From Archegozetes longisetosus (lineage: Eukaryota > Arthropoda > Arachnida > Sarcoptiformes > Trhypochthoniidae), in the NCBI GenBank assembly GCA_018873245.2, contig JAEMBT020000008.1, positions 744,001 to 808,000 of the forward strand: a DNA stretch of 64,000 bases, in the 5' to 3' direction. Made by a program: the position numbers and the translations under genes. This document shows, one piece after another, positions 39,764 through 50,275 of the stretch (the first letter of the stretch is position 1; each line of letters begins with the position of its first letter). A model generated the notes under the pieces. That model saw only the letters and a program-made list of their open reading frames with translations, was not told the DNA's origin and searched no databases.

Positions 39764-41069
39764 ATGACAAAATTCATAATGAATATCTATAACTATCCAA
39801 ATTTGTTTTTGCCATTCATTTTAATTATCGTTCAATTTGTAGTTTGTCTTTCGTGTCCATTCGAAGCATTGGTAAATCCTTTTGGATGTGAATGCGATTA
39901 CGGACTGAACGGAAAATGGCTCAGTTGTCAAAGTGACAAATTGTCTACTGTTATCAACTTATTAAGTGACCACTTGAAAGAAAATCAAACAGAATTTGAT
40001 GAATTGTATGTTGAAAGTAATTCTCTCTCAGAGCTCGGCGAAAATCTTCTAAGAAACATAAGTTTTAAAGTCATAACATTTCATAACTGCAGTCGACTGA
40101 AAACTATTCATGAAAACGCTTTCAAGAATGTTGAATCCAAAATTACTAAGTTTGAAATCAGTGGTCAGAATCAGTTATCAGATGAAAGTATATTTACAGT
40201 TATTTCACGCATGATTAACCTGCGGTCCCTTCGTTTAAGTGACACTAAACTTACTTCGATTCCTGAGTACGCTTTTAATCCAATAAATGGTTTGCAGAAA
40301 AATTTGACTCGAATATCATTCGATACCTCATGCAGTGGTTCACCGATCAGAAAAGTGATGAAGCGTGCTTTCTTTCATTTGCCTAACTTAATACATTTAG
40401 GTATTTATTTGATTAGTTGATTTCACAAATTTTGGCTTTAGTCTTGAATTACCTCTAGCATTGTTGCAAGTCATACTTTATAAGTTTTGGGCACACGCTT
40501 AGAAACTTCAACTCAATTGAATTGCGAGCAACAATACTGAGACTAATTCTACACTAAAACTCTAATTCATTTATATAATAACTATTGCAATTTTGGTTCT
40601 GATTAATTGTTTGAGTTTACTTTTCTTTCTTAATTCTTAAGACTTGAGTTGTCTACAATTACAAGAAATCGATTCACATGCTTTTCAGTTTGAAAATTCA
40701 TCGAATCCAACAAAATTATTTATTGATTTGTCACAAAATCAACTGACAGAAAATAGTTTTCAAGACAATTTTGTGAATGCATCTAATAGAAGTGTAGAAC
40801 TAATTCTTAACTACAATCCATTCAAATATTTAAATCAATCAATTTTTGGATCATTTCTCGATTCAAATCCTGAAAATAAATTAACGATTTGGCAAAGTGT
40901 TAAAAATTCCAAAATAAACTGTAGTTCATGTCAAATGAATTGGCTGAAGGCTTACGAACAACAAATCGATGACACGTTCTGTAGTGACAGACAACTATTT
41001 AAAAACACAAGAAAATCAGTTTCTGAATGTCCCATTTCTCCAAATAGAAAGATGAAGTGCAACGATTGA
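39764..41069 (+). CDS. secreted leucine-rich-repeat protein (oplophorus-luciferin 2-monooxygenase non-catalytic subunit-like)
   Basis: Two exons, 39764-40400 and 40642-41069, join in phase to give 354 residues. A hydrophobic N-terminus (NLFLPFILIIVQFVVCLSC) looks like a signal peptide. An N-terminal cysteine cap follows (CPFEAL, GCECDYG, LSCQ), then irregular leucine-rich repeats with typical segments such as NISFKVITFHNC, LKTIHENAF, MINLRSLRLSDTKLTSIPE and LFIDLSQNQL. A C-terminal cysteine cap closes it (INCSSCQMNW, FCSD, SECPIS, MKCND). No transmembrane segment or GPI signal follows, so it is probably secreted. The architecture matches a family automatically named after the non-catalytic subunit of Oplophorus luciferase, which I recall as widespread in arachnids; that name does not imply light production. 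Ligand and role are unknown. A second in-frame ATG at 39779 is an equally plausible start. Confidence 0.82.
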
Positions 41070-42309
41070 ATCTAGTTTTCCAATTATTTGGTAAACAATT
41101 CCTGTAATTAGTATTCGCTTCAAAATACCCAACGAAACGAACAATCAATAATAATAGTAATAATAATAATTCAAGAATACGATAGTAATTCTTAACATCG
41201 TTTTATTATTTACTTTTGATTAAGTGAATTATAAGTTAACAAACTAACAGTTAATTCTATTCTATTTGATAATTATAAAAATATGATTTAACAATTGTTT
41301 AAACGGATTAATTAAAACGAAGTATATTGATTAAATATTAAATTGAATTAAACAACTGCTAACAACCGTACGATCACTTGAAAAAGGAAATCACTTTCAG
41401 TAGACTTTTATCACTCGTATTTTTCGCAATACACTTTTTTAGTACCTTGTTTTATATAGTTGTGCGAAACAATTCAAATAACTTGAAATTAGAACTCTTA
41501 CAAATTTAAAATCAACAACTCATAAACGAATATGAAACTTAAGGTTGACACTGACTAGAAGTGAAGCCGTGTAAGCTAAAACAACAGTAATAAAATGACA
41601 GTTATATTTAATTGGTTGGTTATAAATATGAACCATTATTGTAGTCTCTTATCTAATAAGTTAATTCATTTCGTTTAATGCGCTTCTGACATGCTAATCA
41701 CACAAAAAAGATTATCACTTATAGAATCACGAAAAATTGACAAATTGGTCAAATATGCCAAATATCATAATATTTGAGTGAATATAAATTTTTAATATTT
41801 TGTGCGCAATACTATTCTAATTGACTTTGTATTGCATTACTATTTCAACGAAATTTTATTAAGCATTCTATGAATCGATTTGACGTAATTCTCGTTTGAG
41901 CTTCTCTTGAATGAAAATACTGATCAATTATTAAACGAAAGCATTTTCATTAACTATCTTTTATGTGACTCTATAGCTATCCACTCTATTTTTAATTCCT
42001 ATCTATTACAATGATTTTTGCAACTTATAAATTAGTAGTAGTTTTTTGAGAGCCCTTTGTTATTAATTCATAGTAAGTATGATTAAAGCACTTAATTCAA
42101 CCTTTAAGCAAGTTTAAGACTTAAAACTTTAAATAGACCATCAAATAAATTGTCTCGAATAATGACTGTCTACAGAATACACTCTAAGGCTAGAATAAGG
42201 TTTGATATATTATTTCAATTTTGATACAATATCCATAAAACTCTACATTTATTGAACTGATATACCGACAAAATGAAACGATCTGACTAAAAAGGAATAC
42301 CTTTTGAAA
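41070..42309. other. intergenic between LRR gene and DUSP14-like gene
   Basis: Convergent 3' flanks of the LRR gene and the DUSP gene. It holds an imperfect AAT-type repeat at about 41146-41171 and the minus-strand AATAAA of the DUSP gene at 42248-42253. No gene is seen. Confidence 0.5.
42248..42253 (-). promoter_or_regulatory. polyadenylation signal of the DUSP14-like gene
   Basis: Minus-strand AATAAA about 57 bp past the stop codon at 42310. Confidence 0.5.
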
Positions 42310-43371
42310 TTAATGAATCAAATGAGACTTTGACCCGTACTCAGACTTTCTTGAGGGTCTAGTTCTAGCGACAATAGCTTCCAATAAAACCATCTTCTTA
42401 TATTCATTGACAAAAAGATCGGGCACTTCTATGTTCATGTGTTCCAAATAAACCATTTTTACGCTATTCTTTCTAAACAATTTCCACTCATACTCAATCA
42501 ACTGACGAAAAAAGGATCCATTCGGCTTAACTATTGGCCTCTTTTTGTGCAGTAAATTATAAGAATCTCTTAAAGACATTTGCATGTATTTCATCAAATA
42601 TGCTGTCAATTTGTTAAAACAAAAAATAGATTAAAAAGAGAAATTAAAACAAACTTAAGTTAGTTTATCAAATATTTAAATACCGATAACAAAAGCCGCC
42701 GAACGACTGATTCCTGCCATACAATCTTAAAACGAAAATACAGTTAAATCAATAGATCAATTGAAATCAGTTAATGACTTACGGATAAGAACTCTTCCCT
42801 TATTTTTTGCGACTTCGTATATGAAATCGGAAACATCATCGAAATAACGGCTTATATCTTCGTCTATCTTATCGTTAACCTTAAATAATAGTTACTATTA
42901 TAGACTAAATAGAAAATGGTTTGAGTCTGCATCGACACAAGTACTGTTGTGAATCACAATCATACTTGTGTTAAATTTAGTTTAGATAATCTGAGGCGCT
43001 CTCCAATTCAAATTCATAAAATGATTATAAGACGTGATCCACAACAATAAGACTAGATATGTATAATAAATGCTTACGGGGATGCGAATGGATTTGATGC
43101 CGTTCAAGTGAATAATCGGGACTTCAATAGTGGCGTTTATTATATGAGTTATTTTGTATTTACTAACGTTTGCATATGTTATCGAGCGAGCACTTGATAT
43201 AAACAAATAATCAAATACTTGAGACATCGCTGAGATTCTTGAACTTGATTTCAATGAGAGAGATGAAGACGAACTGATCGATGAGGACGATGATGAATGC
43301 GATGATGAATGTGATGATGAATGGGATGAACAATGAGATGAATGTGACGTCGAAGGAGTGCAGCAATTCAT
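42310..43371 (-). CDS. DUSP14: atypical dual-specificity phosphatase, DUSP14-like
   Basis: Four minus-strand exons, 43371-43078, 42879-42783, 42725-42684 and 42602-42310, give 726 nt, 241 residues (human DUSP14 about 198). The catalytic loop HCMAGISRS (131-139, Cys132 and Arg138) is assembled across an exon junction and fits the HCxxGxxRS signature. Upstream, THIINATIEVP and the VNDKIDEDISRYFDDV helix (Asp101 a likely general acid) match DUSP14/18. Downstream, AYLMKYMQMSLRDSY, RRP-like KKRPIVKPNGSFFRQLIEYE and KNSVKMV also match, including the DUSP14-type C-terminal tail. Such enzymes dephosphorylate MAPKs and related signalling proteins in the cytosol. The first 45 residues are a Ser/His-rich repeat not seen in vertebrate DUSP14. 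A downstream Met (MSQVFDYL) could be an alternative start that skips it. Confidence 0.88.
43257..43353 (-). repeat. Ser/His-coding trinucleotide repeat in DUSP exon 1
   Basis: Repeats of GATGAT/GAATG type on the + strand encode tandem SSHSS and poly-Ser runs at residues about 8-40 of the DUSP14-like protein. A low-complexity coding repeat, likely variable in length. Confidence 0.8.
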
Positions 43372-43974
43372 TAGCCAATTAATTATAAAACTATCTTATG
43401 AATCGATTCCTACAATTTACACTTTGATTGCTATCGTTTGAATGAATATTTAAGATAAACTATAATAATAATTAAATATTTAGCTGAAAGTCATACGACA
43501 TTATCTGACATTTTGATCTTTACATTAGTGAATGGTTTCCATAGAAACCAAAGGGAAAGGAGTTAAGCATTTGTTTGACTAAAGTAAGACTACGCAAAAA
43601 CTTATTCTTCTCATCAATTATTCCATTTAATATGCAATCAAAACGAGTGAAAAATATTTCATTTTTTCTTCGTTGAAAAGTAAGAAAATCTCAAATTGCT
43701 TGTGATTACTGAGAACGTTTTTGATCTACAGATGTTACTACTCCTACAAATAAAAAATGAATAAAACTTTTTGGTGTTTGATATTTGTTTAAATATGAAC
43801 TTTGCCACTACCTTTCTTTAATTATGACTAACAAAATTGTATTGTAACATTATAGGGTTTACTTAGTCTTCTGTCGGCAATATTTTTTATGAGTATTCTG
43901 AAGAAAAGCTAAATTTGACAAAGTTTTCAAATGTCAGCATCACTTCAACACATGTGCATATTGGCAGTGGCGGA
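43372..43974. other. upstream flank of the DUSP14-like gene
   Basis: About 600 bp of AT-rich DNA that should include the DUSP promoter. No gene is seen. Confidence 0.4.
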
Positions 43975-44223
43975 GCCGTTGGCGGGGCAGAGGCGCGCAG
44001 CAACCCTCAACTTAAATCTGTCTCCAACTTGCCGGAAAAAGTTGTACACTTTTTTAATTTCTTATAATTAGCACGAAAATATTGAATAATCCAAACTCAA
44101 AACTATAACGAAATTAGTTTTAACTGGAAAAGTATATATTGAACCAAATTCAATTTGATTAGCGCCTTCACTCGTCATTTCAAACTTTGTGGACCTCCAC
44201 CAAAAATTTCTGGCTTTGCCACA
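43975..44223. mobile_element. hAT-like MITE relic with imperfect terminal inverted repeats
   Basis: The left end CAGTGGCGGAGCC (43975-43987), followed by G-rich sequence, pairs with the right end TGGCTTTGCCACA (44211-44223), preceded by CCACCAAAAATTTC. Inverted, the ends agree at about 9 of 12 positions, and two of the differences are G to A. This outline (CAGTGGCGGA termini flanking C/G runs) is typical of non-autonomous hAT elements. I could not see a clean 8-bp target duplication, so it is old or its ends are off by a few bases. No transposase is encoded. Confidence 0.65.
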
Positions 44224-44462
44224 ACTTATTAGCATTGATCAAGGATAATTAATCTCGAATCTACTCAATATTTGATCGTATTTTGATTGCAGAATAAGGA
44301 CAAAAAAGAACAGATCTTATCGACTATTTCTTTACATTTATAATATCTCTCAGTAAACTTCGATTTTCTAAAACCATCAATCGACAGAACCGACAGCATT
44401 CTATACAAAGAAGTCTTGAAAGATCCAATCAGTTTATAAGTCCAATAGTCATAAGTTAGACT

Positions 44463-45235
44463 TTAGATTCCAACTGTTTTAAGGACTTCGCGAACATATT
44501 GTTCAGCAGTTGGAACAAAGAATGATGGCTTCATGTTAGTCATGTTTGTGGCAACAAATGTCAGTAAAACGCTCTGAATCACAGTTCCTTTATTCTTGTA
44601 TTGGAAGTGAAGAGCTCTGGACAGAAAATCGCCGTAAGCCTTAGACGCCGAGTATATCGATAATAATGGTATGGGATTTGCACTAGAAATTGATGAGATA
44701 TTTGTAATAGGGCCACGATTTCTGTTAAACTTTTTTGGCAGTATCAAATCAATCATTTTAGTCATCGCTATTATATTCACGTTAACTATTGATGTAATGA
44801 ATCTTTTGTTGTCTCGAGTTCTAGTAAAATATTCTCCGACTTCAAGTCATACCAACGTTGCTGACCAATGCGTTTATGACTTGTAGACCATCGATCTCAC
44901 GCTTAATTATCTCATAAATATTAGAATCAGCGAAATCAACTGCAAGTGTCTTAATGTACACTTTCGGCATTTGAGTAAATTATCAGATCTCGTCTTTTGT
45001 AGTTTTGGTCATTTCTACTGATCAGAAGCAATGAGTATCCCTTTTGCTAATTGTTTGGCGTATTCCCGACCAATGCCATCAGTCGCTAATCATAAACAAA
45101 CAGAAATGAAACTGAAATCAGACTGAGATATTCTAACCATTTGAATGATATCCATATAATTTGCATTTGTTAACACCTCCAGTAATGACAGCTCACTTAT
45201 TTGACAGAGGTTTCCATTTCATGCCTAATCCCAAA
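44463..45235 (-). pseudogene. decayed short-chain dehydrogenase, HSD17B12/very-long-chain 3-oxoacyl-CoA reductase type
   Basis: Minus-strand remnants follow the family order. LGMKWKPLSNK is followed by a stop (45193-45195) where the family has Trp, then AVITGATDGIGREYAKQLAK spans a still recognisable intron (donor GTGTTAAC, acceptor ATTAG). Next come VYIKTLAVDF, INALVSNVGMT, EVGEYF, VNVNIIAMTKM, ISSISSANPIPLLS, the active-site YSASK motif, and the tail VREVLKTVG. Damage includes a second stop (45015-45017), collapse of the region after IASDQ, and a break after NVGMT (about 44842-44850), best explained by a 2-bp loss relative to the family spacing. The first exons of the family (membrane segment) are missing. 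The intron argues for a duplicated or once-active gene, not a retrocopy. An intact 105-codon C-terminal frame remains, but no functional reductase can be encoded. Confidence 0.85.
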
Positions 45236-46958
45236 GCATTTTAGTTTTCCTACTAATTCAAGATTTGATGATTCGAACATCTTTGTGGTCATGAGATATG
45301 CAAACAAATGCAGACAAATCTAAATTTGAAATATATTCAAAATGTTTGAACCCTTTTTAACTATCCAATTTCATGATTACAAACGAGTTTAGTTTTATCT
45401 TTATATGCGAATGACTGCGTTCTGAGGTGCCTAAAATTCATTTTGAATCAAAGACGAGCTAAGATCATATTTAATTAATAGTGAATTGCACTGTTCTTTC
45501 ATATAATTGAAAGTTCGTTTATTGTTAAGAGAGATAGAATAGCCGTTTGTACGAAGTACCCGAAGATCTTTTCAGATCAACTCTATATCAGCGATGACCA
45601 TTCATCTGAATTAAAAGAAACTCGAACCCTGAGTTGTTGAATTATGCTCTGAATTGAACTTATTTGAACTTCAATCATTTCATTTTGTTTTGTCGCATCA
45701 TTTTTAATGAGTGATTGAAATTTTTCGAAACAAATGAAGCCTATTTATATTAATAAAACCTGAATAAAACTAAATGATATTAGTTAAACAAGTTCTTAAC
45801 TTGTCTATACTTAGTGAAGAGTTGTATTGATAAATAAAATAAGATGCTGTAATCCTCTCACTTTCGATCCCTTGCGAGGTCATGTTATCTCTATTGATTT
45901 TTTGGCTAAATAATCTATAGTTGAGTTTGAGAAAATGCTTGTAGTGGTTAAAGTTGTAAGTTTTTATGCAATAATCAGCTTATGGTATAAAACAACAAAT
46001 GTAGAAGCTTCCTGTAAATCAATTAAGATTCAAAAGTAGTTTCAATCAATCAATTGTTTGCTCAGTTGATAAGAATACAGAAATACTGTCCGTTTTTTTA
46101 AAAAACTAAACTCAAATCTTTATAACAATTTTTCTTTATTATTAGTCATGAATCAGAACTTACTAATGAGTCAGTTTAAAACATATGAAACAAAATTTGA
46201 TCACTTAGTCATTCATTTTGAATTAAGAACACTTTTAATCATAAAAATGATGTTCACAATAAAAGAAAGTTTTTATCTTGAAAACTTATTTATTAACTAA
46301 ATGTTGTGATAAGGTTAGAGCTGAATTTTTTGAAAAATTTGGTAAAACTAGGCTGACCAATGCAACTATTCTTAGGAATGAAGGTTTGATGAAACTACAA
46401 GTGTAGTGAATAAAAAGCATAATAGGCTACACCTATTACAGTTCTCAAATATATTTTGTAACATAGTTCATTATTAAAGGTTTACTTTCAAACATTCAAA
46501 TTCGGTAATGAGTAAGCAATTTGACCTTTGACTCACGTTTCCAAAAGCAATAAAGTGTTAACTGCAAAATCTGAGTTTAGTTTTTAAAAAACGGACAGTA
46601 TTTGTGGAAAGTTCCGAATTTAGTTTAAGTGAGATAAGACTCAAATTGACGACCAATGATTAATCTGAAAGTAGCCAAATCTTAAAGTTGACATTGATGT
46701 TTGATTAAATGCTAGAACTTAGCATTTTACAACACTAACATAAGTTTCCATAAAGCCCACTTAGATTATGGTAATCAATTTTTTTACTTATAAAGTAGAT
46801 CTTTACAATTACTTATGAATACTTGTCTGATGAACTCATTAATACTAAATCTACTGTGAAAGTGTGGGTTTTCTTTTAAGTAAACCTCGTGTTAGTATAC
46901 TGTATAACACATTTCGATCACTTATAAATCGATATTTGATTTTTACAATTTAAGTGAC
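45236..46958. other. intergenic, AT-rich
   Basis: About 1.7 kb with no recognisable gene. It includes the region where 5' exons of the dehydrogenase pseudogene would be expected; I do not find them. Confidence 0.4.
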
Positions 46959-47618
46959 ATGAATCTAAATGAAGTGCCAATAGTTGAAAATAAGAGATGC
47001 AAAGATATAGTGGAGAGAGTCAATAAAATGATGTACAGTCAAATTAGCGACAAATCAAACCAAGTCTATAGATCAGAGTTAAATAAATATTTGGAACTAT
47101 TGGTTCAAGCGCATTATGTACTGAATATTAACGGAAACGACCTGTCACAATTGTCATACAATATAGCCATTAGCGAGAAAGTCATAGAATCGGCCAAACT
47201 CTACAGATTAATTGATATGAACGAACAAATTGAATTTTATTTAAATGAGTTGCAAAGCCTAGTAAAAGATATGAAACAGAAGTTTACGAATGCAAAGACT
47301 CTTATGAAAAGTGAATCGAATTTCCAACAAAAGATTAGAGAAAGAATTATTTTCTACGATTTGAAAAGAGATGAATACTATTCAACTGTTGGAAAGAAAG
47401 AAAACGAACTCAACCATATCGGGTTTACCTCCAAACTTGAACATGAAACGATTGCAGCGATGAAGAATAAAAATTGCCTCTTGAGAAAAGATTTGGATCT
47501 ATTAAAAGAACGCATCGATTTCTATGATTTCGAGCCAAACGAAGTCTCGCTTATTGTGAAAATTGCTAAAATGAAAGTCGAAAATGAAGAATTAAGTAAC
47601 AATTTGAACAAACACTAA
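46959..47618 (+). CDS. HAUS1: HAUS augmin-like complex subunit 1 homologue
   Basis: A single exon of 219 residues, almost wholly helical and rich in Lys/Glu/Asn/Leu, with long coiled-coil potential. The C-terminal 110 residues are collinear with human HAUS1 as I recall it: a FxxxKxxEY block, a xELxxxGF segment, a Hxxx(A)(M/L) helix, LKERIDFYDFEPN matching the LKKKLESYLDLMPN turn, then a VKIAKMKVENEEL helix. HAUS1 belongs to the eight-subunit augmin complex, which recruits gamma-tubulin to spindle microtubules for branched nucleation. The protein is shorter than human (about 278) and diverges strongly in the N-terminal half, so another coiled-coil spindle protein cannot be excluded. The start is the first ATG after an upstream stop. 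AATAAA lies 65 bp past the stop. Confidence 0.62.
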   Translation: MNLNEVPIVENKRCKDIVERVNKMMYSQISDKSNQVYRSELNKYLELLVQAHYVLNINGNDLSQLSYNIAISEKVIESAKLYRLIDMNEQIEFYLNELQSLVKDMKQKFTNAKTLMKSESNFQQKIRERIIFYDLKRDEYYSTVGKKENELNHIGFTSKLEHETIAAMKNKNCLLRKDLDLLKERIDFYDFEPNEVSLIVKIAKMKVENEELSNNLNKH

Positions 47619-47682
47619 GTTATTAGTTACGTCTCATTTATCAAAGTCCACAAGATGTTCGATTAAATTAGGTATTTGATTA

Positions 47683-47688
47683 AATAAA
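47683..47688 (+). promoter_or_regulatory. polyadenylation signal of HAUS1-like gene
   Basis: AATAAA about 65 bp downstream of the stop at 47618. Confidence 0.55.
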
Positions 47689-50275
47689 TATAATTAAAAG
47701 TTGTCCAAACGATCAAAATAGCGAAGGCTTGAGAAAAGAGTGTTTGGACTTTTATTCTGTGAATAAAATTTAGTTTTGATTTGATAAATGATGTAATACA
47801 AGTTTTATACTATTAGATTTTCTCTTAATTTTGATCGACCACATAGCGTATAACTCTAGAATTTAAACTTATTCGACTTGAGTGGTTCCGTACTTGATTG
47901 CGTTCAATCAAACAAGTTAGTCAAACAATATGTTTAATATTATTTTATTCTTTCAATCTTTTAAAATACGGACGATTTAATAAGTTTGACTAATATTTGC
48001 TAACAAATTGAATATAAAATAGATTTTGGCAATGTTGTACGACAAAAAAGTTAGATTATTTCATTAATGGCACTGTTTGATTCAATTTGACAAATGAACA
48101 TTAATTATAAGCAAATATTAAAAACACGCTATAACAAAGGTTAAACTAGTAGTTGCATTGATGCTCTAGGTGGTAAGGCTACCAAATCTCTAAATTTAAA
48201 ATCTCGAAACCCTGTTTGACTAACTTCAAACACTCGGAGTGATCGTCAAAATGATTAGTCTTCACCTCGAGAACGCATAAGTTAAGTAATTTAATACTGA
48301 AATATTCAGTAAAATAATAAATATTTGCGTACGACATGAATCTCATTAACAACTAGTTCTACATTCCATATTATCTTTCTAAATACGAAGTCAATCTCTA
48401 AGGCATAATCTAATTAGAAGATTGGAATGACGACAACACTTTTCATTCTCAAATCATTTTACAGTTAGTTATTAACTGCCAAAATTGAATTTTATTTAAA
48501 GATATGACTCGAAAACTACAATTATTGAAGTTTATATTTAAAAATAGTTTGTTTTATACGACTTTGTCAATCGATCGATCCAAAGTTTATGAAATAGGGT
48601 TTCAACATTTCTCAGTATTCTCCTGTATGTACTTAAGAATAAAAAACTCAGTTATTTAGCTCGAAAGATAATCAGAGGTTCAAAGAGATGTTTATTAATA
48701 ATTTGCACTCTAAATGAAAAAGATAACTAAAATTTTCGTGAGTCAAAATCTGAACTGTCTGATTGAAGTTGATTAAATTGAACCAATAAACTTATTTATA
48801 ACTACTATACTCAGATAAATGCATATCAATTATTTGAATAAACAGCTAAATTTTATAGGAAGGAAATGATTTGAATCAGTTTTATGAGAAGTGTAAGTAT
48901 TTTTTATTAGTCTAGCTCTGGTTTTTAAAACACTGCAACGCTACAGATAATCACTTGAACCGGGTTTTATCAGTCAAAACTCTATTGGCTCTACTGAGAC
49001 TTATACTATCATTTAGAGAAAAGTATGACTTGAATCAAATATTTAAGATTACTAATAATCTTGATTTGACTAATTGGTCTTTTATTCAAAGTGAGCTAAG
49101 TCGCTCTTTTGCTGATTACCTAAAACTATGGTTAAACGATTATTTTATCATATGAGTCAGTTTCAATTTAATAGCAGTCGTATATCTCGAATTTTTCCTA
49201 TTTTTTCTTTGCAAATATCTCTATAAAACACTTGAATACTGCTCGAATCAATAGTTAAAAATGCTTCTCGCAATCAAAAAATGATACTCCCAAAAGCTTT
49301 AATTTGCAAATATGGAAAATAAATAAGTACTCTGTCTAAAAAGTTAAGTTCAATAGAACTTAAAAATCGACTTTCAAAAACGTAACGCAAAAAGAAAACA
49401 CTACTTTCAAAAGCTATCTCTATGCACATAAACTGAGTTTATTTTTACGAAGACGATCCAACTAAAATGTTTTGACAATCTATTTTTGTTATCTGAAAAC
49501 TCTATTGACTTATATAAAATAATTATCTTATTAAGCGAGACCAATTAAGAGTTTCACCCTAGACTTGGATGGGTTTAATTACTAATTTGAAGATTTGAAT
49601 GTAATTTTTTTGTTCACTTACAAGCATTTAGACAGTTAATACTGTTCGACCTTCAAACTGACTGACCATACAAGTTGGCAGAAACTTTCTCACAATAAAT
49701 CGGAGTTTTCCTCCCAGTCATATAATGCCAGCAGATAAGTAGTCATTTGTATGAAAACAGTTCTCATAAAAAAAAACTTAGTGGCAAAGCTTCACACGAT
49801 CATTATTGCATTAAATCATTTGAACTATAAATTTACACTGAAAGATGAATTTAATTGATAAGATAGAGTCTGATTAATAAAGAGGTAGAGCTTTATTACA
49901 TTATATAATAATTGAATACATAGTACTACACAAGTAATTATAATTATTATATGTATAAAAAGATCCTGATATGATTTTAGTTATGCTTGAAAACATTGAT
50001 TTAAATCCATCAACTAGTTCATAACAAACACTAACACTCAACAAATTTTTTAACGCTATATAAACGTTATCTCAAGAATTAACTAATCGCGTGATTCGTT
50101 CAAACATTTAAAGTACTACTTGATGAGTTATGATAAATTGAAAGACTTTTGCTTAAATATCTCAAAAACTGAAGTTAGTATAAATAAACGTTAAGCACCA
50201 AAAAATTGTATAATTTCAACTATATTTACAATGAAAAAGTTGTAAAAGCTATAATAAAATTAGTTGAGAAGGCTA
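47689..50275. other. intergenic, AT-rich
   Basis: About 2.6 kb between the HAUS1-like gene and the 3' end of the minus-strand disordered-protein gene. Short open frames (for example 48955-49155) show no family resemblance. Confidence 0.45.

Noticed and set aside
44671-44886. 71-codon + strand frame
   Set aside because: It is the antisense shadow of the dehydrogenase pseudogene.
48150-48230. tRNA-like run (GGTGGTAAGG ... CTCGAAACCC)
   Set aside because: I could not fold a full cloverleaf with an acceptor stem and a normal T-loop. At most it is a decayed fragment.
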